64,000 bases of DNA from Gibbula magus (GCA_936450465.1 OW388296.1:29265443-29329442), one strand, 5' to 3'; positions 44,870-56,691 are shown, counted from the first letter of the stretch. Program-made: numbers and translations. The notes: a model not told the origin generated them from the letters alone.

Positions 44870-45355
44870 ACATAATTGAGTTGCATAGTGGAAAAGAAAT
44901 GGGGTTTTTTTGTCCAAAAACGTGATTTACGTATCTCGATGAAATACAAAACATAAAGGCAAGTCGCAAAAGATATCATTCACAAACGAAACGACTTGTT
45001 CCGATAGTCAATATTATACTTGCAAAAAGCACCTCCATTCCGAAATACTCATAGGCTAAGGAGATGATAACACAATGTTATCACTTTGAGTTTAGATTGC
45101 CTTTAGACTACATTTAAGGGCTTTGTGCACACGGGCCCAGTTTGTATTATGCTAAGCATGCATCGTGTCGACCATGGCTATCTTCCTTATCTTAGTGGGA
45201 TGAATATTCCCACACCAGAATACTGTTTTCAAAACACTCTTTGGAATCTGCGAGTAATTCACTGCAAGAATATATGCCAGTTTCACATAGCGTCATGTCT
45301 CTTGGCATGGAAAGTCTGACTCATTTGCCATTTGGTAGAACTACCGAATGTTACC
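44870..45355. other. Non-coding stretch
   Basis: Nothing supported. Confidence 0.35.
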
Positions 45356-45359
45356 TGCA

Positions 45360-45412
45360 TCGCACGATCTGTCGCACGATCGCACGATCTGTCGCACGAT
45401 CTGTCGCACGAT
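45360..45412. repeat. Short tandem repeat GCACGATCTGTC
   Basis: About four copies, partly truncated, some 400 bp past the end of the Rho gene. Confidence 0.85.
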
Positions 45413-45825
45413 GTCACCACTGAATCCGTGTACCAATGTTCATCAACGAGGCATTGTACAGAAGGTGACATCAGAGAATTGGGAACACTGTCATACATGA
45501 CATTAAAGAACATAAACGATCCGTTCCAGAGGTGACCTCGAACCAGATCTAACAAATGACACCAGCGAACCAAAATCAGTACGCCAAGGGTGACATCCTT
45601 TAATTTATCGAGCCTGACCTGCCAAATAGTCAAACGATCTCAGAGAGTAGAACACTTCTTCTAGAAGGTCTTTTCGTGAACTGTTAGCGAGGCGTTCTGG
45701 AAGTTATGTATCACCTCTTGGTAGTCTGTCTCTCATTCACACTATAGGGTCATTAGGTCTCCGGGAACTGGTAAGAACTCCCGTAACAAATCATAATAAA
45801 TTGTCACCACTGAGATCCGTTCTCA

Positions 45826-46800
45826 TTATAGAATGGAACACTTTATCTTCTTCTTCTTCTTGGACTTGACGAGAGCTGCTCTTGTAGCTGCCTCAAACAC
45901 GGCTCGGACTCCCTCCTTGGTTTTGGCGGAGCACTCCAGAAAGGCCTCCGCCCCAATCCGCTCTGCCATCTGTCTACCTTCCTCCTGCTTGACCGGACTC
46001 TGCTTGTTGCGCATCATCTCCGCCTTGACCGACTCGTCGTTCCGGATGTCCTTCTTGTTGCCCACCAGAATGACCGGCACGTTGGGACAGAAGTGCTTCA
46101 CTTCCGGGTTCCACTTTTCCGGAATGTTCTCCAGACTGTCCGGGTTGTCCACGGAGTAGCACATGAGGATCACGTCTGTATCCGGGTAGGAGAGGGGACG
46201 CAGTCGGTCGTAATCTTCCTGACCTGCCGTGTCCCATAGTGCCAGCTCAACCTGGAAGGAAATATGAAGGTATAGAATAGAGTTTAACTATCTGCTTATC
46301 AAGGACAGGGAAAGTTCAACAGAAAAGCTTCAAACCATATAGTTCTGCGAGAAGCCGAGGTGTAAATTAACAGCCAAAACAGCTGAAATCAGCTCAGGAC
46401 TTGTACAAATTTTGATTCCCTAGACAAAGGGTACCTCCCCATAACATTTCAGTTTAGGTGATGCAGTCATTTCTAGAGAAGTCGAAAATTCAAAACAACT
46501 TATAACATATCATATCATTATCATATTACTGTGGGATTTAAAACATTCCTTAAATAATTACATTTAATTTGTCTGTCAAATCTAAAATACCCAAGTTAAA
46601 CTGTTCCCTCAATAAGTTTAAAGTGGAGAGATACTCACCGGACTACCGTCGACCTCAATGTCTGCCACGTAGTTCTCAAAGACTGTGGGCACGTACACCT
46701 CGGGGAACTGGTCCTTGCTGAAGACGATCAGCAAACACGTCTTACCACACGCCCCGTCTCCCACTATCACCAGCTTCTTCCGCCTCGTCGCAAGCGCCAT
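45826..46800 (-). CDS. RhoA-like small GTPase (two exons)
   Basis: Exon 1 is 46639-46800 (ATG at 46800; donor CCG|GTGAGT). Exon 2 is 45826-46251 (acceptor TTCCAG|GTTGAG; stop TAA). The intron is 387 bp and phase 0. The product has 195 residues, against 193 for vertebrate RhoA. Visible motifs are the P-loop GDGACGKT, switch [10 protein letters not shown], switch [22 protein letters not shown], the ECSAK box, the Rho insert region, a polybasic KKKKKIK and a CaaX box CSIL for geranylgeranylation. It cycles between GTP and GDP to control actin and contractility at the membrane. Two extra residues precede KKLVIVG ([10 protein letters not shown]). The RhoA/RhoB/RhoC split is a vertebrate one, so 'Rho1/RhoA-like' is the right level. 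TTACAG just before the ATG hints at an intron in the 5' UTR. Confidence 0.97.
46252..46638 (-). other. Intron of the Rho gene
   Basis: GTGAGT...CCTTCCAG, with nothing else evident inside. Confidence 0.9.
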
Positions 46801-46922
46801 CTTGAAAAATCTGTAACAGAGAGTCGGATATGGGTTCATCAGGAGAATCCAAAGCTTACAGTTGAAATACTCACATATATGTAACGAAGGGTTGAATAAA
46901 TAGAAGATAGTATATGAATGCC

Positions 46923-47032
46923 TATGTCATACAATGTTTACGACACTAGTGCCTGAATATTAGTATTTCCCGAGCGAGAGCGAGGGAAATACCGATATTC
47001 AGGCACGAATGTCGTAAACATATCATGACATA
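46923..47032. mobile_element. Palindromic foldback element, about 48-bp arms
   Basis: TATGTCATACAATGTTTACG continuing to TATTTCCC is inverted as GGGAAATACCGATATTCAGG continuing to CATGACATA. The loop is GAGCGAGAGCGA. The loop type (GAGCGAAAGCGAG-like) recalls the palindrome at 9939. Confidence 0.8.
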
Positions 47033-47775
47033 AACACGAATACAATATCATGTCATTATTAATTAAAATAAGGTAAAATCTCCTTTCAACCATAGGCTGG
47101 CGACCCGTCGTCGCAGCATTTAGAAAGCAACGTCTTAGACGAAACGTGACGTCACGTCACCATGACAAAGTGATATTTTGTCATAGAGACATCGTAGGAA
47201 CAATATGAACCCCGATATGATTGCCCTCGCAGGTTATATTACTATGATGTCCTTGCACACACTATGTCTAATTCACTTGTAGATTTATAAATGCTCTTGC
47301 ATGTATTATGTATATTCTAGCCATGTCAAATATTTGTCGATTATGTTGAGAGGCCTTCTATTAGTTTTATAACTTGTGCCCAATCCATTTTTTAAATGAA
47401 CAAAATATGTTTTCAATCAATAAATCTGTTATTACAAATACGAGAGTTGGATAAGAGTTCACATCAAAGGGTCCAATGGATACGTGCAATGATCACACAC
47501 TGTACCGGAGTGATAGATAACATTATCAACCTACCAGCCATATAACGTGATACTTGAAACGACCTTTCTAAACCGTATCACCCGGTACGAGGGACTTACA
47601 ACTTTGTAATTCCCTCCAGGAGGGTTTACACAGACAGTTGTAAACACTGTTAGAAGGAATTATAATTATTGTAAACCCTGATATATAAGTAAGATGACGG
47701 CTTGAAAGTAAAGGTCTGAAGAAACTAACTTAGACTAATTTTGAAAAATTTCATAAGTTTCATGTACAGCAAATG
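47033..47775. other. Non-coding region upstream of the Rho gene
   Basis: No exon recognised. It may contain the Rho promoter or a 5' UTR exon, but I cannot place it. Confidence 0.35.
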
Positions 47776-47782
47776 TTTTGCA

Positions 47783-47866
47783 GAAAGTGCGTCTCGAACC
47801 CGTATCCACCATCACTTGTAGTCAATGAGTCAACGCTTTAGACTACTGCGCTAAGGGGACAGACGT
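47783..47866 (-). repeat. tRNA-like sequence (relic or SINE head)
   Basis: On the minus strand CCTTAGCGCAGTAGTCTAAA resembles an A box and ATACGGGTTCGAGACGC a B box, 45-50 nt apart. The acceptor stem does not pair, so a functional tRNA is unlikely. Confidence 0.4.
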
Positions 47867-48021
47867 GATTTGACGGTACAAAAGAAACTCATATAGTGCG
47901 GCTGTTAACAGGCTGACATCACCGAGGGATCCTCAATATAACGCCAGGGATCCGCAAGATCCTCAATATAACGCGATAACAACTAGAAAGCCTGTTTTTC
48001 ACTTAAAAATGGTTGATAATA

Positions 48022-48166
48022 CAGATAACCCATTCTACCTCGGATATGGTATGGTTGTAGACCCTGATAGTCAGGAAAAACCCTCGGATGCCTCGCATCC
48101 TCGGGTTTTTCCTTCCTATCAGGGTCTACAACCTTACCATATCCTCGGTATCATGGGTTATCCTTA
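48022..48166. mobile_element. Large palindrome, about 70-bp arms, 3-nt loop
   Basis: AGATAACCCATTCTACCTCG to AAACCCTCGGATGC is inverted as GCATCCTCGGGTTTTTCCTT to CATGGGTTATCCT, roughly 85-90% paired. It is probably a foldback transposon; the 61-codon frame across it is an artefact. Confidence 0.85.
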
Positions 48167-48557
48167 TAATAGTTCAGTTGATGACCCCACATAAACATAG
48201 AATAGTTTGTGTTCACAATATGTCCCAGAGGGTTCACATTTGAAGACACTAAGTATACATAAAGTCATGAAAATACATAAGTAAAAGCCAATAATCACCC
48301 GATTTCCTCGTCACAGGGTCATTATTGATTACGTACGTATGTTCAACTGAGGATGTTTAGGCGTTTATGAGTTCACGTTTGAGGTCCCCGCATGAACATA
48401 AAATAGTTTGTTTTTCACAATATGTTATTGTAATATGTCACGTTTAGTCTATATTCACAATATGTAATAGAGAGCTGAATAATAGTTCACATGTTAGTAC
48501 ACTAAATATAGATAAAGTCGTTTGTGATTATACCTGTAACATTGGGTTGAGTAATAA

Positions 48558-48627
48558 ATAGTGAGTGAGTGGGTTATTGTTTCACGCCACTTGGGCAATA
48601 TTGCAGCCATTAGCGGTGAAGTAATAA
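48558..48627 (+). repeat. GTGAGTGAGTGG interspersed repeat end
   Basis: GTGAGTGAGTGGGTTATTGT, TTCACGCCACTTGGGCAATA and TTGCAGCC resemble a very common vetigastropod repeat that starts with GTGAGTGAGTGAG. Identification is from memory. Confidence 0.45.
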
Positions 48628-48641
48628 TTTACGTTTTGGCA

Positions 48642-49094
48642 ACCTGTCTGATTAAAATCGACCTTGTTCCGAGGAATGAAATTTGTAAAATGATGCAACT
48701 ACCGGGATACGAACAGGTTCTGTAGATTCCTCTCCACAAGGTCTGAGAACACCCCGTATTGGCGAATGTTCCGAACCAGTTTAGCACAGCCAAAGCCCAG
48801 TCAAATAGCTGACCAATCACAGCGTAGTTTTTAAACGGTCACTGTTTTGAAAGCATTCGGAACAGACCAAAGGAGAGCTGTTTGGAGTTATCTGCCCCAA
48901 GCTTCTCGCACCGAAAGCATTTGTTGGGCGTCTTTTGATTGGCTTCCTGAATTGCGCTCGAACACACGAGTCTAGGGCTGTTATCAGACGGTTTGGCGTG
49001 GAACCTACAGCTGGTAGGAGTTCGTATCCCGGTAGATGCACTATTTTGCAATTTATATTCCACGGAAAACAGTCGATTTTTATCAGACTGGGGA
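48642..49094. mobile_element. Inverted-repeat element with about 80-bp arms and B-box-like motifs
   Basis: CTGTCTGATTAAAATCGACC to ACCGGGATACGAACAGG at the left is the inverse of GGAGTTCGTATCCCGGTAGA to GTCGATTTTTATCAGAC at the right. GTTCGTATCCCGG in each arm resembles a tRNA B box, so the arms may be two tRNA-derived repeats head to head. Confidence 0.65.
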
Positions 49095-49462
49095 ACCCGA
49101 CATACGTATATAGTCGTTTGGTATAAATCTGTAACAAATAAGGTTAGGTAATAATTTATATATACACATATAGTCTTTTTAAAAAGCCGAAACAGGGGGT
49201 TGGAATTATTCATATTCGAGAACCAATACACGTATACATAATAAAGGTAAGTCAATATATAATTCACATTTAAGAACATACAAATGTATAGAGTCGTTTG
49301 TTTCGCAAATCTGTAACATGCCTGTATGGTTTGGCTCTAGTTTAAAGATCATAGATATACATATAGCTTTTTATATGTACACATTTATACCAGCTTTTCG
49401 GTTAAGTGTTAATGTAAAGAAAACAATGTCAGAAATTCAGAATATTATAAAGTGATTCAAAA

Positions 49463-49497
49463 CATCAAGCATCAAGCATCAAGCATCAAGCATCGAG
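49463..49497. repeat. Heptamer repeat CATCAAG, five units
   Basis: Perfect 7-bp tandem repeat. Confidence 0.9.
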
Positions 49498-49559
49498 TTA
49501 GTGGACACTATGACTTGATGCTGATACTGCATGTATAAATTAATGGTCACTATGTCCAT

Positions 49560-50462
49560 AGTTTGAATCGTATACTTTTCGTAGTTAAATTTTCATTCAT
49601 ATTCAAAGTATTAAGCAAGAAACAAATCATCTTCGAGAAACTAAGATTATTCAATACATTTTCAACATTAAGAAACTTATTGCAAAAACTACCAAACCAT
49701 AAACTTCTTATGTAGAAATTGGATACCATTGGGGCACATATTGGACACTCCTTAGTAGAAATTTGCAACACATGTCTATTCCTAAAATTTATTTATGTAC
49801 CACTTTTGCAAATACATCTTCTATATGCAATATGTTGTTTACATATGGCTATGGATTTGTTTGGTTATCCCAAACAGCTGGTGACGTGAAAGCATTTATC
49901 AAACATTTTCGTACAAGGACAATCGATATATTTAAACAAGACTGGCACTCATATCATCTTTGCATGAAAGTTCACGATATGATTGCAATTTTAAATCTAT
50001 TTTAGAACCCGAGTCATATCTGTTTAACCTATGTAATAAAACTCTCAGAAATGTCTTCATACGCTTCAGACTTGGCCTAAATTATATCCATCAATCAAGG
50101 AAGATACTCAGTATAATAAAAACCCTGAGGCTCTGTCCATTTTGTAATATCGTAGAAAATGAATTACACTTTTTATTTGTTTGTCCTGTATATAAAGATT
50201 TAAGGCAACTTCCACAATGTCATTATTCCTTTAACAATATTACACAACTTTATTCAATAGTCAATATTCTCCTGTACATCATCCACAGTACAACATATGT
50301 AGCCCTATTTATCCACCATGCACTCGTATTGAGAAGAAATTCATTGTAATGTATGTTGTTCATATTGTAAATATCATATTGTAAATATGTTGTGTACCAA
50401 ATTATCTTGTATATGGGCCTATGGCCTACATGCAATAATAAACTGATTGAACAATGGATGAA
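49560..50462 (+). pseudogene. LINE 3' end, second family, with 3' UTR
   Basis: Frame 1 reads SSICNMLFTYGYGFVWLSQ, FIKHFRTRTIDIFKQDWHSY. A shift near 49985 leads to RNVFIRFRLGLNYIHQSRK and the finger CPFCNIVENELHFLFVCPVY with KDLR. The LFTYGxGxVW, FKQxWH, FRxGxN and CPxC...HFxxxCPxYxxLR motifs are typical of one widespread marine-invertebrate LINE type. The end GGGCCTATGGCCTACATGCA and AATAAACTGATTGAACAATG is also typical. Frameshifted and truncated, so inactive. Confidence 0.85.
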
Positions 50463-50755
50463 TAAAATATTTGAAAATTGAAGTTGTGACTCAGAAGCAA
50501 ACATACAGTGCTGGAACTGACGTGTGGATTCTGATTCATAAACTGTTTAGTTTATACACTATTTAAGTTCCTCATTACAACATAACATTACCTCGAAATT
50601 GTAGGATAGTGTTTATATAAAATAATTCGAACTGGGCGATGACGATTTTGGGATTTTACAGACGCTTCCAACTAGGCTGATTCTACACTGGTCTAGGTTG
50701 CTATTCTTATCCATGGATTTTTTATCAGGAAACATGGGGAATTATTACACCGAAT

Positions 50756-51118
50756 TTAAAAGGGCAGGAGCACGTTTTTTCGCTCAAATAAGTCGATGAA
50801 ATGTATTTGAAAAATAATTTAACCAATCGTAAAACACCTTTCACTCTTAGGAAATTCAAGATAAAAATGAGTGTACATGGCTCAGTAAAGCCAAGGGAAT
50901 CGTTTATGTCATTCGAAATAATAAAATGTGTTCACAATAAAATGGCCGCCATGCATTTTTGGCTTTACACGCAACACCGTTATTACTACTACAGATAATT
51001 TGTCTGTGTAATAAGATGTTTTACCCTCTAAAGTAAATTTAAATGGCACAAACTATCATAATAAATAGGAAATTTGAAAAAAATATGTTTTGCAAAAAAC
51101 GTGCTACTGCCCCTTTAA
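50756..51118. mobile_element. TTAA-flanked MITE, copy 5
   Basis: The element is 50760-51114, with TTAA on both sides. Ends AAGGGCAGGAGCACG and CGTGCTACTGCCCCT. Confidence 0.92.
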
Positions 51119-53217
51119 AAGAAAAAGAACCTTTGAGTTTTCCCCATATGGTCAATATAAGGCGTCTATTGAGACTGTGATTGGTTGACAATGTGTATTT
51201 GTACTCTACAGAGGTCATGTTCGTGTTTGTCTCTGTCTGTGTTCAGATGCTGAAATGTTTGAGACTTATATACATTATAGATTTTTCAGTTCACACATTT
51301 AAACACAAGTGTAGAGTATAAACCAGTTTTGATATTGACAAAAATAAGTGAGTCAAAATGATATGCTATGGTTGTGACAAAATTGTATCAATGTATACGG
51401 TTATTGTTAACACAATATTAATTTATTTAATAGTGTAAATAATAAATGTATATGTTGTATGAACACTTCACTATGGGAGAAACATATTAAAGTATTATTT
51501 CATTACCCAAAGTAATCATTACTATGACTATTACCAATGTACGCTCTTACATAGACCTGTGATACAAGTAAACTGTCTTAAAAGGACATAATATTGAAAT
51601 TTTCAATTAAACAGAAAAAGTGATGCTTTGAATTCTAAATATATTTAATATATATTAGCGGAATATATAAGCAATAACTTGTTATATACTGACATCTAAT
51701 GTTATTAGAACTGCTTTGGAATGATGATCGAATATGTTTCCAATATTCTTTTTAAAAAATACATTATTATTTGTTTACATAATCTAACAATACGTGTTAC
51801 GATAAGTGATACAGAATATATAGCACGTGAACTTTTTTTAATGTACAAGGGTGATGGGATGAAATGCAAATGAGTGAAAACACATAGATCTATAGCATTT
51901 CAATTAAATACATTGTTTAAATTATATAATGTAACATTTGCTTCCTCAGAAGATAGAAAGTAAATCTAGCACATGGCCTTCTTTACACTGAGATGGAATG
52001 GAATATCCACTTTACAGCATTTTCACTGAAATACAGTGGGTATTTTTAAGTGTAATATTTACTAGGATGTTTAAAGGTAAAGAAGATATATCACGAGTTG
52101 CTGTACATAGTACACTATATACTTTTCTAGTATTATTAATACATTCATTGTTTCTCCTAAATAATTCATCATTTAATGCAATATATGATTAGTGGTAAAG
52201 GGGATAAATTGACTGATTTACGTAGAAAACGGAAATAAATGAAATACCATACCTGTTGTTAGATTAATATAACAGTTAATATCATAACATTAGCTTAACC
52301 GTATATGCCACATGAACTGTTTTCCGCAATGAGATGAAATAATCACGTTTGTAATATTGTGAATGAATACATTTAGTATGTTTAGATAATGAAGCATTTT
52401 AATGTTATGAGTGCAGCAAAATTATATCACACCTATAGCTTTATAAAAGGTAAGTGAATAGAAAATATATGTTTTATAGTATTTTAAATGAAATAAAGTG
52501 TTTCTTTTTTTTGTAAAAGAACAATACGCCATATCTACATGGAATAAAACGATAATTTTCCATAATTTTCAAGGTAATGTTTGTTACTTAAAAAATTAAA
52601 TTAACATCAATTGTCATGATCAGAGAAAATGATATATGTATTTTTCAAAGACGTTAGGTATATAACAATTGCTCTTATGATGAAATTAGTCATTGAGATG
52701 TTACAGGGAACAGACTACTTTTATATAATATATAGAAAAATTGTATAAAATAAATCCATGCTATATTCTGTTTACAGCATTTTAAATGAACTATGTGTTG
52801 ATGATCAAAGAGAAGACAATAGTTTTGGTATACTTGATACATATGTGTTGCTTCTTGATAATCTTAATTCATTATATAAGTTATATCTACTGTGACAACG
52901 TTTTGGTATTCATTACACGAACACAATAATAAAGTGTGTTTAAATTATTCCCGGTGCGTACTAAGCGGACCTGTGAACACTACAGATATCTGTAACATCA
53001 GTCATTGGTACATAGCATATACATGTACATGTATTCTCGTCTCGATTTTTCAGACAACTGAACACGAACACATACGTGTCCATACCATCATAAAGACTAA
53101 AGTTTAGTCCGTGAAAGTTAATAGTTACTCAACCTTCATCAATGTGATTATAGTTCTTTAAGCTTTCATTTCTACGTGTATTTAGTGTGTCTAGACTTGC
53201 TGAATAAGAACACGGTA
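51119..53217. other. Two kilobases of AT-rich sequence without visible genes
   Basis: I find no exon, RNA gene, MITE terminus or tandem array. Confidence 0.45.
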
Positions 53218-53578
53218 TTAAAGGGGCAGTAGCACGTTTTTGCAAAATTTATGTTTTCAAATTTCCCATTTATAATGATAGTTTATGTCATTTAAATTAA
53301 CTTTAGAGGGTAAAACATCTTATTACACAAACCAATTATCTGTAGTGGTAAAAACTATGTTACGTATAAAGCATAACTTGCATGGCGGCCATTTTATTGT
53401 GAAAACAATTTATTATTTTGTATTACAAAAACGATTCCCATGGCTTTACCGAAACATGTACACTTATTTTAAGCTTTGTTTTCCGAAGAGAGAAGGATGT
53501 TTTACTTTTGGTGAAATTGTTTTTCAAATGCATTTCATCAACTTATTTGAGTGAAAAAACGTGCTACTGCCCCTTTAA
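53218..53578. mobile_element. TTAA-flanked MITE, copy 6 (353 bp)
   Basis: The element is 53222-53574. It is the same length as copy 1 and in the same orientation, with TTAA on both sides. Confidence 0.92.
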
Positions 53579-54540
53579 AGGTTCTTATTTTATACACAGT
53601 CATGGGACAGGACTAGTGTACAAACACAGAATAACAGAAACCATGTCTTATCTCTTTGTACACACTTCCTAGTTCTACTTTATGACTTTTAATCTAGGAA
53701 CCTTTCATCTTCAACGTCGTCACTGACACAACGACTATACTAAACACAAAACTTTAAACACATAGATAAGGTTGATTTTTTTTCACTGAATGATAGTCGA
53801 GCTCTGGAATCAAGGATGTCTCATGGTGTTTATGTTATCTATTATAATAGAAACTTATCATTTTAGTTTGAATTATTGTTTATATAGTCGTGCCTAAAAT
53901 ACACAAGATGCGTGATAAAACGTTAGTAATTCCTTCACTATCAATAGGACACAAGGTATGATCTTGAATATATACATGTTAAAGTGGACCTCTCTTACAC
54001 ACAACTTTACACAGGATACATTCTCTACTCTAAGATCCTACAAAGAACACACAACAAACACAAAGACTTTACAGGAGACACACGATAGAAGCTGCAAATC
54101 TCAACTCTTTTACCGTACACAACAGAAAGTATACTTCTTAATTAGGTAAACGATAAAACATGATTAACTCCAAAATATACACAAGATCAGCACAATCACT
54201 GTACATGTTTAACTCTATATAACATTTAAAACTATTGGATATTCAACATTTCAGCATCAAAATATTTTTCAGTATCATTTTAGTTTCAAGATCACAAAGG
54301 ATGATAGTCTAACACTTATAGACTGTAAAAAAATAAATTGAAAAGGAGCCTTTTTTTAATACATATATGAAAATATCATTTCTTACAGTCTCCTTTTCAA
54401 TATTTAATAAAATGGTGATATTTTCAGAATAAATACTTTTTTCATAGTCAGAGTGTAAGACTAAAAGGATGACTACGCAGAACACATGATAAAACAATCA
54501 CCCAACACCAACCACAAAGCACAGTATTAAACTGGCGTCA
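53579..54540. other. AT-rich non-coding stretch
   Basis: Only short frames without motifs. At 54336-54400 AAAAGGAGCC and TCTCCTTTTC form a weak inverted repeat. Confidence 0.4.
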
Positions 54541-54547
54541 TGTCAAC

Positions 54548-55264
54548 TTTATTGACTATCGATATAAGAAGCAATGCCTCAGTTACACGTATATCTCCTA
54601 GATACTGCACTCATGCCACGATAACAATAACATGAACACGGAAGTGATCTCTGTTAGTCGTCTCACAAGACAACGCCCAGCCAGCAGGGTTATGAAAGAG
54701 TCAATGCAATATAACACGTGTACTCAAGTGTGTGAGATCAACAGAGAACAGTGTATCTAGTGTTTGCGTCTTAGTGTGTCACGAGGCCCGAGGGTGTGGC
54801 GTAGTCATGCCGAACTCGTTATACGACAGTGTGTAGATCGTGGGAGGGCGACTGGGGAAGGGGACATACGTCATACCCAGACCATCACAGGTCACCAACC
54901 GACAACATATTCAAAAACTGTTATATTGTACATGTTGTTATGAAGTGATATCTCATGTGAATAAAGATCATATGATGAGAATTATGAAATTTTGTGCCCG
55001 ACACAAATAGTTATACCTTTCAAAATGACGATGTACGCATGTCCCATTGAGACGGGCAAATATTCACCAATGGCCTGTTATACCCCTGTTATTTAGTTCA
55101 TAACTTTAAACTTGTTTAATGAAAGTTGACTTACCTGTGTCAGGTATATCCGGTAGACAATGGCGGTATAGGTAGCCCTGAGGTATGTGCACTTTGATCT
55201 AGCCGTAAACTAGCCAGGTAGTTACATACAGTTTACATAGGACAACTGGCGACACAGATATATA
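54548..55264 (-). other. Candidate small spliced gene with a muscle-type promoter
   Basis: On the minus strand a TATA box (TATATAT, 55258-55264) is followed by an untranslated first exon with a strong donor ACACAG|GTAAGT (last exon base 55135). A possible acceptor AACAG|TTTTT comes before 54917. An open frame of GC-rich codons ends at TGA 54779-54781, and AATAAA lies at 54548-54553. From its first in-frame ATG (54874) the product is 31 residues: MTYVPFPSRPPTIYTLSYNE, then FGMTTPHPRAS. The acceptor has a poor pyrimidine tract, and two upstream ATGs precede the frame. The frame could instead be the last exon of a larger gene. I do not recognise the peptide. Confidence 0.4.
54779..54874 (-). CDS. 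Putative 31-residue microprotein (or terminal exon)
   Basis: Codon use is GC-rich, like the Rho and tyrosine-motif exons and unlike the AT-rich surroundings. The peptide has prolines flanking a TIYTLSYNEF core and no signal or membrane segment. The frame stays open upstream to a TGA near 54920 and could code for a further 14 or so residues if reached by splicing. Confidence 0.35.
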   Translation of the reverse strand: MTYVPFPSRPPTIYTLSYNEFGMTTPHPRAS

Positions 55265-55279
55265 GGCGTTCAGAGGCTT

Positions 55280-55337
55280 CTAAAAATAGAACAAAACTTT
55301 GGCCTTTCATTGGCGGAAACGTTCGTCCTATTTTTAG
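55280..55337 (-). promoter_or_regulatory. Paired MEF2 sites with CCAAT box
   Basis: CTAAAAATAG (55280-55289) and CTATTTTTAG (55328-55337) are perfect YTAWWWWTAR sites in inverted orientation, 38 bp apart. CCAAT on the minus strand lies between them. The proximal site is 15 bp from the TATA box. Confidence 0.6.
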
Positions 55338-55399
55338 AGGTTAGTGCATATGAAGTGTAACTGGAGTGGCCTCCCTTTGATACGGATGTACGTACGTAG

Positions 55400-55690
55400 G
55401 AGCATTGAACATTGTTGATATTACACGACTGCGTGGGAGAGGTTTGAAGAATCGAACAATGACACTGTCAGTTAAAAGTACTACAATCGTCTATAACAGC
55501 AAACACTCGGACCAACTGTAATAATTGGATAACCTTTTTTGAGGTTAAGCAACTAACAATGAGAAGTACAGATCGAGCCGTTCATGTCGTAATAAATATC
55601 AGCTAAGCAAGTCTACTGTATGTCATTTTAAATAGATTAAAAAGCTTTGGAACATTAAGAGATTTACAAATAGGTAATAAAGTCATCGGG
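55400..55690. other. Non-coding stretch
   Basis: Nothing supported. Confidence 0.35.
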
Positions 55691-55696
55691 CCGAGC

Positions 55697-55759
55697 CATG
55701 AAAGAATCCAGAGCATAATGTGTAGATTTGTCGGAGCGTACTCTGGATATTCGAGGATG
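55697..55759. mobile_element. Decayed copy 3 of the hairpin element
   Basis: CATGAAAGAATCCAGAGCAT corresponds to the left arm and GTAGATTTGTCGGAGCGTAC followed by TCTGGATATTCGAGGATG to the right arm. The left arm has lost its inner half and the arms no longer match fully. No target duplication remains. Confidence 0.65.
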
Positions 55760-55889
55760 AGAAGAGGCTAGTCCGCTGTACATAATATTTATTTACATTA
55801 TACACATTCAGTATACGTGTTCAAATAAGAAAAGAAGAAAAGTGTAGGTATTTACATGTCAGTTAAATCGTGTGAGCGGTTCAATTCAA

Positions 55890-56240
55890 ATACAACATAA
55901 TATTTGGATTTGGTTTAAGACAAGGCTGTATGTTAAGTCCGATGCTTTTTTCATTATTCATTATTTCTACGGTAATATCACAAAATGGAAAACACGGTAT
56001 CACAATTTTCCCTGATATGATACAACAAATATTAATCATGCTAATTTGTGACGATGCCATTTTAGTTTCGGATATAAACTGTGGTCTCCAATATGTCGTC
56101 AAGGGAATATTTCAGCCTGTTATTAACGGAAATGGCTATGAACTGTGGATGTGGAAAATCAAACATAGTTGTATTTAGGATGGGTTGTAGATTATCAAAT
56201 AATGTTGTATGGTTTTTGAATGACGCAATAAAGTTATGAA
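55890..56240 (+). pseudogene. LINE reverse transcriptase fragment
   Basis: The frame gives FGFGLRQGCMLSPMLFSLFI (RT block B), then LICDDAILVSD at the block C position (YADD altered to ICDD). After a frameshift it reads KSNIVVFRMGCRLSNN and VVWFLN (block D and beyond, cf. KTKxVVFRxGG). The altered catalytic motif and frameshift mark it as dead. Confidence 0.8.
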
Positions 56241-56690
56241 AATACTGATACGAATCTTATTGTCTGTAAAATATATTTATATGTCGGTCCATAAACACTA
56301 AATACGATTGTGTATGGAAAATGTGTCAAATAGCCATTCCATATGAACACTGCTGATCGTGCTATACATTAGGCTACACAAACAATATAAATGTTTCTCG
56401 GGCACATTTTTCAAAAGCGGTGGAAGGGGGGGGGGGGGGGGATAATGAGGAGGGAGGAAACATTTCATGTGTTTATCCCCATTAAGATATAGCTTAAAAG
56501 TGGTAGAAGTATGCAAAACGGAAGCACATCCGTTCCTGAAGACCCATATACTTGGTTGACAAATGTAATTTTGGGTTAAGCAAAAATGATGCGGCAAATT
56601 TTTAATCTATTTTTATTTCTATGACAAAAAGTGATCACGCGCACGTATAAAAGTGATGCGCCGATGGCCGAGAAACATTTCATTTTGAAT
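56241..56690. other. Non-coding stretch with a poly-G run
   Basis: A run of about 17 G at 56425-56441. No gene seen. Confidence 0.4.
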
Positions 56691-56691
56691 A

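Noticed and set aside
44604..45633. Several frames of 70-120 codons on both strands
   Set aside because: They cover the tandem repeats and GTAC/GGAC simple repeats of a mobile element or the GCACGATC repeat; no motif or splice support.
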